DNA of 64,000 nt from JAQBQH01 sp035607415 (GTDB taxonomy: Bacteria > Myxococcota_A > Polyangia > Palsa-1104), in the NCBI GenBank assembly GCA_035607415.1, contig DATNAQ010000130.1, forward strand, positions 9,835 to 73,834, read 5' to 3'. A program made the position numbers and the translations under genes. This document shows positions 54,883-64,000 of the stretch, one piece after another. The notes under the pieces are model-generated. The model saw only the letters and a program-made list of their open reading frames with translations. It was not told the DNA's origin and searched no databases. The stretch's first letter is position 1; each line of letters begins with the position of its first letter.

Positions 54883-57800
54883 TTGCGCACCTCCACCGCG
54901 CGGCGCCGCCGGAAGAGCGCGGCGCCCGCGATGATGAGTAGCCAGGCCAGCGACGCCGACGGCGCGCTGCCATGACCCGCGACGGCGCAGCCGAAGCCGC
55001 CGCCGCCAGCGCCGACGATCTGATCCTTCGGCGACGCCGGGTTGGTTTCACACGTCGCCGCGCAATCGGGCGTGAGCGAGCAGTGCGTGTCTTCGGGGCA
55101 GTGCAGGTTCTCGCACCCGTCGGCGACGCACTGGCCGCCGCAGCAGGCCTGGCCGATGTTGCAGCCGAACTGGCACTGGTTCTCGACGCAGACCGGGACG
55201 CCGTTCTGGATCTGGCAGACCTGGCCCTCGACGCACGGGGTCGACGCGCACGGATCGGGCACGCAGGTACCGCCCGAGCAGAACTGGTTCTTGGGGCAGG
55301 GGCCGGCGCAGGTGCCGACGCAGGTGCCGTTCTGGCAGAACTGGTCGGTGCCGCAGGTGACGTCGGCGCACGGATCGGGCTGGCAGGCGAACGAGTTGTC
55401 CGGCTGCGCGACGCAGACCTGACCGTCGGGGCAGCCCTGCGTGCGGCACGAGCCGTCGACGCACGCGCCGAGCTTGCAGATGTAGGTCGGCGGGCAGGTC
55501 ACGCTCTGGCAGGGATCGACGCAGACGCCCATGCCGTTGGCGTCGAGCTGGCAGTTGAAGCCAGCCGGGCAGTTGGTCTGCGCGCAGGCGTCGGGCACGC
55601 AGCAGCCGACGTGACCCGACGTGCCGTCGCACGCGGTGGTGTTCATGTTGCACGCGTAGCCGCCCGGGCAGGGGAACTCGCCCGGGTCGCACGGCGCGAC
55701 GCAGTTGCCCTGGTAGCACTGGAAGCCCGTGGGGCAGTTGCCGTTGGTGTTCGCGTTGCCGGTGCAGTCGCTGGAGATGCCGTTGCACTGGTTGGGCATC
55801 GGGCCGACGGCGCCCTGGCAGACGATGGCGCCGGCGACGCAGACGGTCGCGCCCGCCTTGCACGGCGGCTTGTCCTGCGGCGGCATCGGCACCATGCAGG
55901 GCACGCCGACGCCGGGCAGCGGGTTGACCGCGTTCGGCGGGTTGTTGTCGTCGATCTGGCCGTTGCAGTTGTCGTCGAGGCCGTTGCACGTCTCCATGCC
56001 CGGGCCGACGGTCTGCACGCACTGCGGCGGCATGTTGTTGGCCACGCACTGCTCGACCGCCTTGCAGGTGCCTTGCGTGAAGATGCCCGGGCCGGTGCAC
56101 GGCGCGCCGACGCCGGGGACGTCGTCGACGGGGCCGTTGCAGTCGTCGTCGACCATGTTGCAGATCTCGGTCGACTTGGCGACCGAGCCGACGCAGGTCT
56201 TGGTGCCGGCGGTGCAGGCGCCGCCCGGCTGCGCGCACTTCCAGGTGCCGCGCTTGCAGCGCGTGCCGGTGCCGGTGTTGTCGCAGTCGGCGAGGTTGCC
56301 GGTCGAGCAGCAGGCGGTGCCGATCCACGCGTCCTGCGGATTGTCGTCGGTGCAGGCGTTGCAGTCGTTGTCGAGACCGTCGCAGAACTCGGGCGTCGGC
56401 GCGATCAGGCCCAGGCACGAGCCGTAGACCGGCGTCGGGTTGGGGCAGGTCTTGCCGGCCGGCCAGCCCGCGGGGCAGGCGCCAGGGATGCAGCCCGGCG
56501 GCAAGGTGGTGCCGCACAGCGGCAGCGTCTGGCACTGCTCGATGCCGTGGTGGCAGACGCCGACGCCGTCCTTGCCCATCGGCAGCGTGTTGGTGCCGTC
56601 GGTGAAGCAGCTGAGCGGCGGCTCGTCGTTGGCGACGCCGTTGCAGTTGTCGTCGGTGCCGTCGCAGAGGTCAGTCGCCGTCGGATAGGGCGGATTGCCC
56701 GACTTGCACCAGATCTTGTCGTTGACGCGGTCGAGCATGCAGGCGCTCGCGTTGGGATCGTTCGAGCAGCACTGCGTGGTGCCGCCGGCGCAGTCGCCGA
56801 CGTTGTTGCCGCAGGAGAGGCCGGTGTCGACGAGGTGGTTGTCGATGATGCCGTCGCAGTCGTCGTCGCAGTTGTTGCAGGTCTCGATGAACGGCGCCTT
56901 GGCGCAGGCCGGGCAGTTCGAGGTGCAGCACGAGCCGGGCGTCGAGCCGCCGCAGTTGTCGATGATGCCGTCGCAGTCGTCGTCGAGGCCGTTGCAGGTC
57001 TCGACGCCCTTGCAGATGTCGACCGCCCAGGTGACGGTGTCGGCCGCGGGCGCCGTCGCGTTGCTGTAGGTGATCGTGTTGGCGCCGAGCGCGCTGATGG
57101 TGAACTGGCCGTTCGACCCGGCGGTGGCGCCGCCGAGGATGAAGATGTTGTCGCCGACGGCGAGGCCGCTCGTCGAGCCGGTGGTGACGGTGAGCGTCAC
57201 GGTGCCGGCGGCGTTGACGGTGGTGCCCTTGCCTTGCGTCTGCGGCAGGGCGTAGCTGACGCTCGAGGCGTCGGGCAGCACCACGCCGGTGTTGGTCAGG
57301 TCGACGTTGCCGCCGGCGACGGCGGCGATGAGGAAGCCGCCGTTGTTGGCCACCTTGGTCGAGCCCGACACGAACAGCACCTGGCCGACGTTGCCGGCGG
57401 TGATGCCGGTGGTGCCGGTGAGGCGCTCGATGTTGGTGGTGCCGCTGGCGATCGAGGCGCCGCTCTGCGCGGTGCAGCTGGGCGCGCTGCACACCTGGCT
57501 CAGGCCGTCGGCCGAGCAGACGAAGACGCCGGTGGCGAAGCACTGGCCCTGGCCGGCGTTGTCGCAGGTCGAAGCGGAGTGCTGGTTGGTGCAGGTGGCG
57601 CCGGTGACGGCGACGCCGGGGAAGTTCTCGTCGCACTGGCCGTTGCAGTTGTCGTCGATGCCGTTGCACTTCTCGACCAGCACCGAGCTGGCCACGATGT
57701 CGGCGAGCGCCGACTGGATCTGCGCCTGCGAGTTGGCGAAGCGCGCCTGGCCGGTGCCGCCGGCGGCGGCGATCTTGTTGAGCTCGGTGACGTCGGCGGA

Positions 57801-59117
57801 GAGCGTCGTCGACAAGCCGATGACGTAGACGCGGTTCGGGTTCTTCGCGCCCGTGTGCGTGGCGGCGACGAAGCCGGCAGCGGCGGCGACGGGGCCGTCG
57901 TTGTTGTTGCTGTCGCAGGAGTCGACGCCGTCGGTGAGCTGGACGAGCACGTAGGGGCGGCAGTCGATCTTGGTGTCCGAGCCGGCGGTGGCGATGCTGC
58001 TGTACCAGGCGGTGGCGGCGCGGGCGGCGCCGGCCAGCGGCGTGCCGCCGTTGGCGCGCAGCTCGGGATCGGTGATGCGGCTGGCGATGCTGCCCGAGCC
58101 GCCGAGGTCCTTGTAGATCTCGATGTTGTTGATCCACGGCAGCACCTGGTTCGACGAGAAGCCCGCCGCCGAGGGATCGATGAGCACGGTACCACCGTTG
58201 CTGCCGACGCAGTCCTGCGAGTAGAGGCACCAGTTGCCCGCGGCGGCGCCGCTGCACGTGCTCCAGTTGCCGTTGCAGGTGCCGCCGCTGGCGCACGAGC
58301 ACCACTTGACGCCCAGCGCCGCGTTGGTGACGCACTTGCCGCCCGTGCCGCAGTCGGAGTCGACGCTGCAGCCCTCGGGCGTTCCGCAGGCGGTGCTGCC
58401 GGCGCCGGCGTTGGTGCCGCAACCGCCCTGGAACGTCTGCGGCAGGTTGCCGCCGGCGGTGTTGGTCTCACCGCCCGAGTGGTTGCCGCAGGTCGTCTTG
58501 TTGCGCGTGTCGGTCATGCCGACGAGGAGGTTGTTGCCGGTGTAGCAGAGATTCGGATCGGTGCCGCACACCTTGGTGCTGTCGTTGCAGAATTCGCCGT
58601 AGTTGCAGTCGTTGTCGTTGGTGCAGGTGCAGTTGCCCGACCCGTTGCACGTCTGACCGGAGGCGCAGTTGCTGTTCTTGGTGCAGCCGCGGGCGTTGAA
58701 CGTCGACGAGAACGAGCAGTCGGTGCCGTTGTAGCGCATGAGGCCCCAGTCGACGTCACCCGAGCCGTTGATGACGTTGCTGATGGCCGCCTTGGCGTTG
58801 AAGAGGCGGCTCTTCGAGCCCTCGAAGGGGCCGACCGGGTGCGGCGCGCAGACGAGCGGCGTGTTCGTCTCGTAGCCCTCGTACAAGGCAAAGCCCGGCG
58901 TGGTGGCCTGGCTGCGCGAGACGCCGGCGTTCGAGATGTACGTGTCCGATCCGTCGCCGCCGGTCGGGTTGTTGTTGGCCAGATAAAAGTTCATCGAGCC
59001 CGACGTGTCGACCATGAGGAGCACGCGCGGTTTGATCTGATTGGTCGACTGCGCCTGGGCGGCGGCAGACACCATCAGCAGTCCTCCGACTACGAGGCCG
59101 AGTTTTACTGCGCGCAT
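54879..59117 (-). CDS. Giant surface protein: vWA domain, MopE repeats, Cys-rich tail, MYXO-CTERM
   Basis: A 1412-aa protein. Signal KLGLVVGGLLMVSAAAQAQS. A von Willebrand A domain starts RVLLMVDTSGSMN (MIDAS DxSxS) and ends near residue 485, interrupted by Cys-rich inserts. Then come MopE motifs (CNGIDDNCNGQCDE, CNGLDDDCDGIIDN, CDGLDNDCNACTDD, CNGLDDNCNGQIDD and others), two NNG-type beta inserts (~540-700) and EGF-like Cys runs. The end GGGGFGCAVAGHGSAP with a helix and RRRR is a MYXO-CTERM tail, processed by myxosortase and lipid-anchored at the surface. ATG 59117 has GGAG 7 nt upstream; ATG 59123 overlaps the previous stop as ATGA. Confidence 0.85.
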
Positions 59118-59119
59118 GC

Positions 59120-61204
59120 TCATTCTCCCTTGTTTCCGTCGTTGGTCTTGGGCTCGGGCGCGTTGTCGTTGCTGCCGCCGCCGGCGTCGTCGCCCGCGGG
59201 CTTCTTCTCGGGCTTGGCTTCTTCGAGGATGTGGAACTCGACGCGGCGGTTGGCTTCGCGGCCCGCCTTCGTCTTGTTGTCGGCGATCGGCACCGTCGGG
59301 CCGTAGCCGCCCGAGACCATGCGCGCGGGATCGATGCCCTTCTTGATGAGGTAGGTGCGCACCGACTCGGCGCGCTCCTTCGAGAGCTGGATGTTGTGGT
59401 CCATGTCGCCCTGCGAGTCGGTGTGACCCTGGATCTCGATCTTGATCTCCGAGTAGCCCTTCAAGATCTGCGCGACCTGATCGAGCAGGCCAAAGCTGAC
59501 CGGTTTGATCGTCGACTTGTTGGTGTCGAAGAAGACCTTGTCGAGGATCACGATCTGGTGCTTCTTCAGATCGATCTTGGCCTTCGGCGGCGGGCCGTTG
59601 TCGGGGCAGCCGTCGTCGTCCTGATAGCCGTTGATCGTCTCCGGCTCGTTCGGGCACTTGTCGACCTTGTCGGGGACGCCGTCCTTGTCGTTATCCGGAT
59701 CGGGGCAGCCGTCCTCGTCCTGGAAGCCGTCCATGTCCTCCGGCGCGTTCGGGCACTGGTCGAAATTATCCGGAATTCCGTCGTTGTCGTTGTCCGGATC
59801 GGGGCAGCCGTCGGCGTCCTCGAAGCCGTCCTTGTCCTCCGGATCGTTCGGGCACTTGTCGATGCTGTCGGGCACGCCGTCGCCGTCGCTGTCGGTCTTC
59901 GACGCCGGGCAGCCGTCGTTGGGCTTGGGCGGCTTGTGATCCTCGGCGTCGTTCGGACACGCGTCGTGCAGATCGTCGATGCCGTCGTTGTCGTTGTCCG
60001 GATCGGGGCAGCCGTCGTCATCCTGGAACTGGTCGAAGTCCTCGGCCTGGTTCGGACACTTGTCCTTGTCGTCGGGGATGGTGTCGGCGTCGTTGTCGGG
60101 ATCGGGGCAGCCGTCGTCGTCCTTGAAGCCGTCGTGATCTTCGGGCTGATCGGGGCACTGGTCGACCTGGTCGGGGATGCCGTCCTTGTCGCGATCGGCG
60201 AAGCTCGGCGCCCAGGTGGCGCCGACGAAGACGCGCGGCTCGGGCGAGCCGAGGCCGGAGATGATGCCGGTGCCGACGCCGGCGTTCAGCGACAGGCCGT
60301 AGATGACCATCACCTTGGCGGCGACGTCGATCTCGAGCGGGTTGTCGTTGATGTCGGTGATCGAGTTGGAGCCACCGCCGTTGATGACGGTGCGCGAGTC
60401 GATCGAGTTGGAGTGGCCGTAGACTTCGGCGACGAGCGTGAGGCGCTTCTTCATCGGCCCGATGGCGACGGCGCCGCCGTAGGTGAGCTGCTGCCCGACA
60501 ATGGTCGAGAAGAACTGCGAGACGTGCGCGCGCCAGAGGAAGCCGACGAAGAGGCCGATGCGCCAGAACGGCGCCTCCCAGCCGAGGAGCAGGCGCGGCT
60601 CGCCGGAGAAGCCGCCGAAGTGCGCCTCGCCGCCGAAGCGCTTGTCGCTGCCGAGCGGGAAGCCCTGCCAGTAGCTGAGCGCGACCTGCGCGCCTTGATC
60701 CTTGCCGTAGAGGCGCGCCTTCAAGTGCAGACGCGGATCACCGGCGGCGACGGCCGACGGCGGCGCGACGTGGGTGCCGCCCGGCGGCGGGTTGGAGTCG
60801 TCGAAGCTCTGGCCGTTCTGGTAGAGCGTGATCGGATACGAGATGGCGAGCTGGAAGCGATTGAAGAGCCCGAACGCGGCCCACAGGTCGCCGCCGAGCA
60901 CGTTCTCGAGGAGGTTGGCGCGCACCGAGGTCGTCTTGTTGGTGATCGCGTCGTAGTTGAAGATCGAGAAAGTGTTGCGCGCCCAGTTGAGCTCGAGACC
61001 GAGGCCGTATGACTTGTGTCGCAGCGGCACCGCGCTCTCGACGGTGATGAACTCGTCGGGGCCGGGCGCGACGTGAAAAATCTGCGGCGAGAACGATCGC
61101 TCCTGCTGTGCGAGCGCGACCCGTGGATACAACGATGCGAGGAGAGCCGCGGCGACGAGAGATGCCAGCGCCGCCCCCCAGGGGCGAAGGCGAGTCGGAG
61201 TCAT
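59120..61204 (-). CDS. OmpA-family outer-membrane protein with thrombospondin type-3 repeats
   Basis: A 694-aa protein. Signal VAAALLASLYPRVALAQQ. Residues ~33-330 read as amphipathic beta-strands of an outer-membrane barrel (GLELNWARNTFSIFNYDAIT, LAISYPITLYQNG). Residues ~331-545 hold calcium-type TSP3 repeats (DRDKDGIPDQVDQCPDQPED, DPDNDNDGIPDNFDQCP). The C-terminus is an OmpA peptidoglycan-binding domain (VFFDTNKSTIKP, IEIQGHTDSQGD, NRRVEFHILEEA). The next gene overlaps by ATGA. Layout resembles TraB of myxobacterial TraA/TraB, with the downstream protein in the place of TraA. Confidence 0.88.
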   Translation of the reverse strand: MTPTRLRPWGAALASLVAAALLASLYPRVALAQQERSFSPQIFHVAPGPDEFITVESAVPLRHKSYGLGLELNWARNTFSIFNYDAITNKTTSVRANLLENVLGGDLWAAFGLFNRFQLAISYPITLYQNGQSFDDSNPPPGGTHVAPPSAVAAGDPRLHLKARLYGKDQGAQVALSYWQGFPLGSDKRFGGEAHFGGFSGEPRLLLGWEAPFWRIGLFVGFLWRAHVSQFFSTIVGQQLTYGGAVAIGPMKKRLTLVAEVYGHSNSIDSRTVINGGGSNSITDINDNPLEIDVAAKVMVIYGLSLNAGVGTGIISGLGSPEPRVFVGATWAPSFADRDKDGIPDQVDQCPDQPEDHDGFKDDDGCPDPDNDADTIPDDKDKCPNQAEDFDQFQDDDGCPDPDNDNDGIDDLHDACPNDAEDHKPPKPNDGCPASKTDSDGDGVPDSIDKCPNDPEDKDGFEDADGCPDPDNDNDGIPDNFDQCPNAPEDMDGFQDEDGCPDPDNDKDGVPDKVDKCPNEPETINGYQDDDGCPDNGPPPKAKIDLKKHQIVILDKVFFDTNKSTIKPVSFGLLDQVAQILKGYSEIKIEIQGHTDSQGDMDHNIQLSKERAESVRTYLIKKGIDPARMVSGGYGPTVPIADNKTKAGREANRRVEFHILEEAKPEKKPAGDDAGGGSNDNAPEPKTNDGNKGE

Positions 61205-61215
61205 AAGGGTGCATC

Positions 61216-61245
61216 ATCGTAACCTTCCGAGATGTTTCCTGTAAA
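61216..61245 (-). promoter_or_regulatory. Promoter of the envelope operon (TTTACA-18-TACGAT)
   Basis: Minus-strand -35 TTTACA (61240-61245), an 18-nt spacer and -10 TACGAT (61216-61221) lie 11 nt before the ATG at 61204. The -35 matches consensus at five of six bases. TGTTT-acagg-AAACA forms a small inverted repeat over the -35. Leader ~5 nt. Confidence 0.55.
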
Positions 61246-61347
61246 CAAGTTTCGTACGGGCAGTTACGCTCAATTCGTCAGCGCGAACGCGAATGGCCGG
61301 CGCAACGTTGGCCGACCGACAGTCCGTGATCGGCTGCGATGATCGAC

Positions 61348-61353
61348 TACACT
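61348..61353 (+). promoter_or_regulatory. Leaderless -10 element (TACACT)
   Basis: TACACT ends 7 nt before the GTG at 61361. No ribosome site lies between the hexamer and the start. Confidence 0.5.
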
Positions 61354-61360
61354 GGCGCGC

Positions 61361-62971
<1,611 letters not shown>

Positions 62972-62983
<12 letters not shown>

Positions 62984-62999
62984 GCGATCCCGCTAGACT
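62972..62999 (+). promoter_or_regulatory. Leaderless promoter (TTGCCT-16-TAGACT)
   Basis: TTGCCT (62972-62977), a 16-nt spacer and TAGACT (62994-62999) are followed after 6 nt by the GTG at 63006. It overlaps the end of the kinase gene. Confidence 0.55.
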
Positions 63000-63005
63000 G
63001 AGACG

Positions 63006-63755
63006 GTGCACCGCATCCTGCTCTACAAGACCGGCGAAACCGACCCCACCCTGGTTCCCAGCATCGGCGATTACGAACGTTGGTTCGGGCGCGTCCTCGG
63101 CGACGGCGTCACGCTCGAGATGCATCGCGCGTTCGACAAGCCCAAGCACACGTTCGGCGGCTACGACGGCATGGTCATCACCGGATCGCCGCGCTCGCTC
63201 GTCGACGGCGAGGTCGAGCCGTGGATGGACGACGCCGCCACCTTCGTGCGCGCCGCCGACGACGCGGGCGTGCCGGTGCTCGGCGTCTGCTTCGGCCATC
63301 AGCTCGTCGGCTACGCCTACGGCGGGCGCGTGCGCAAGAACCCGAACGGTTGGGAGGTCGGCACCGTCGACGTCGAGCTCACCGACGAGGGCGCGCGCGA
63401 CCCACTCTTCGCGGGCCTCGGCCGCCGCATCTTCGTCAACCAGTCACACCGCGACGAGGTCGGCACGCTCGGCCCGACCACGCGCGTGCTGGCGGCGGGC
63501 GCCCACACGACGCATCAAGCGATCGCCATCGGCACCCACGTGCGCGGCGTGCAGTTCCATCCGGAGATGGACGCCGGCGTCATCCAGCGCATCATCGCCC
63601 ACCGCCGCGCCATCCTCACCAACGATGCCGTGGCGCGGGCTCGCGCGGGTTACTGCATCGACACGCTGATCGCCCGCGCCACCAACACCCCCGACGCCGA
63701 GCGCGTGCTCACCAACTTCGTCCGCAACTTCATCGCCAAATCCGCCGCCGCCTAG
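63006..63755 (+). CDS. Class I glutamine amidotransferase (GuaA N-domain-like)
   Basis: A 249-aa stand-alone amidotransferase domain. The catalytic triad is complete: VPVLGVCFGHQLVGYAYGG with Cys95, and GVQFHPEMDA with His185 and Glu187. YDGMVITGSPRSL provides the oxyanion-side Gly. No synthase domain is attached. Such proteins hydrolyse glutamine or gamma-glutamyl compounds in the cytoplasm, and the acceptor is unknown. GTG start fits TAGACT 6 nt upstream. Confidence 0.87.
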   Translation: MHRILLYKTGETDPTLVPSIGDYERWFGRVLGDGVTLEMHRAFDKPKHTFGGYDGMVITGSPRSLVDGEVEPWMDDAATFVRAADDAGVPVLGVCFGHQLVGYAYGGRVRKNPNGWEVGTVDVELTDEGARDPLFAGLGRRIFVNQSHRDEVGTLGPTTRVLAAGAHTTHQAIAIGTHVRGVQFHPEMDAGVIQRIIAHRRAILTNDAVARARAGYCIDTLIARATNTPDAERVLTNFVRNFIAKSAAA

Positions 63756-64000
63756 AACCACCGCCCCCAAATCACCCGGCGAAGCCTCCCTCGGTAGCGA
63801 GGTTCTGCAGGCGGAGGGTGGAGTGTTGCCGCACGGCGGCGTAGAGGGCGCGCGTCGCGCGCAGCGCGACATCGGCGCGCCCGATGGAGGCGCACCGCCC
63901 GCGAAGGCGGGCGGACTGCGCCGTTTTCCGACGCCGAGCGGGCATCTTCAATGACCGCCCGCGCACCAAAGCTGCTACCGATTACCAACCACCAGATTCG
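63756..64000. other. Hairpin-rich intergenic tail of the window
   Basis: No convincing gene in 245 bp. It contains GGGCGCGC-GTCGCGC-gca-GCGCGAC-(atcg)-GCGCGCCC (63846-63882, 15 paired bases with a bulge) and CCGCCCGC-gaag-GCGGGCGG (63895-63914). GCGAGGTTCTGCAGGCGG (63797-63814) has a loose likeness to part of the twin-hairpin loop. A minus-strand open frame here (63752-63988) has no start signal or homology and is not called. Confidence 0.5.

Noticed and set aside
54972..59306. Plus-strand open frame of ~1440 codons opposite the vWA/MopE gene
   Set aside because: Same artefact. The minus strand shows a signal peptide, vWA MIDAS, MopE motifs and MYXO-CTERM in one frame.
63752..63988. Minus-strand open frame at the window end
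   Set aside because: Arg-rich shadow composition over GC palindromes, no start signal.

Overview
The window reads as a chromosomal segment of a very GC-rich bacterium of the Myxococcota (former delta-proteobacteria), probably an uncultured lineage. The pointers are a C-terminal MYXO-CTERM sorting tail (Gly-Phe-Gly-Cys, hydrophobic helix, four Arg), an AgmX/PglI-type C-terminal domain, a myxobacterial PilZ-like N-terminus joined to PEGA repeats, two Ser/Thr kinases, OmpA with thrombospondin type-3 repeats, and many Cys-rich lipoproteins with MopE motifs. I see no rRNA, tRNA, CRISPR array, insertion sequence or phage gene.

Layout. 1-2.3 kb: end of purM, purN, a DUF523 protein and a small lipoprotein. 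2.3-6.5 kb: an FAD oxidoreductase, a PilZ protein, a receiver-domain protein with a 59-aa Trm112-like zinc protein, and a membrane phosphoesterase. 6.6-13.3 kb: an ETF:quinone oxidoreductase-like Fe-S membrane protein, a PilZ-like/PEGA protein, a GMC oxidoreductase carrying its small-subunit region as an N-terminal extension, a small membrane protein and SlyD. 13.4-24.5 kb: membrane proteins, a large Cys-rich lipoprotein with one c-haem motif, a hydrolase, a DDAH-like enzyme, a lone AAA-associated C-domain protein, PPK2, a second GMC system in split form with a Tat-signal subunit, a DUF218 lipoprotein and an AgmX-like protein. 24.5-33.2 kb: a DUF255/YyaL protein, a run of surface lipoproteins, a secreted phosphoesterase and an RluA-type pseudouridine synthase. 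33.2-42.8 kb: an ABC-2 exporter, a Rieske protein, a PF10023 peptidase, a 903-aa Cys-rich lipoprotein, an SDR, a DoxX protein and a TPR lipoprotein. 42.8-47.8 kb: a cytochrome c oxidase locus with unusual subunit III fusions. 47.8-51.5 kb: a kinase/PEGA protein, a DctP-type binding protein, a twin hairpin element and a small unknown protein. 51.7-61.2 kb: a three-gene minus-strand envelope operon (OmpA/TSP3, vWA/MopE/MYXO-CTERM, MopE/FGE-like). 61.4-63.8 kb: a second kinase and a glutamine amidotransferase.

Three genome-style features stand out. (1) Fourteen genes have a TAnnnT hexamer exactly 6 nt before the start codon, the geometry of leaderless mRNAs; further genes deviate by a few bases. 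(2) Nine of thirteen convergent gene pairs overlap at their 3' ends. (3) The one large convergent gap (50777-51130) holds two ~127-bp hairpins in opposite orientation. They share a ~90% identical 68-nt loop, but their self-complementary arms have largely different sequences, so each of the two converging transcripts would meet the same element 26-28 nt after its stop codon.

All calls come from reading the sequence and remembered family motifs; no database search was possible. Residue positions are approximate unless a single residue is named.
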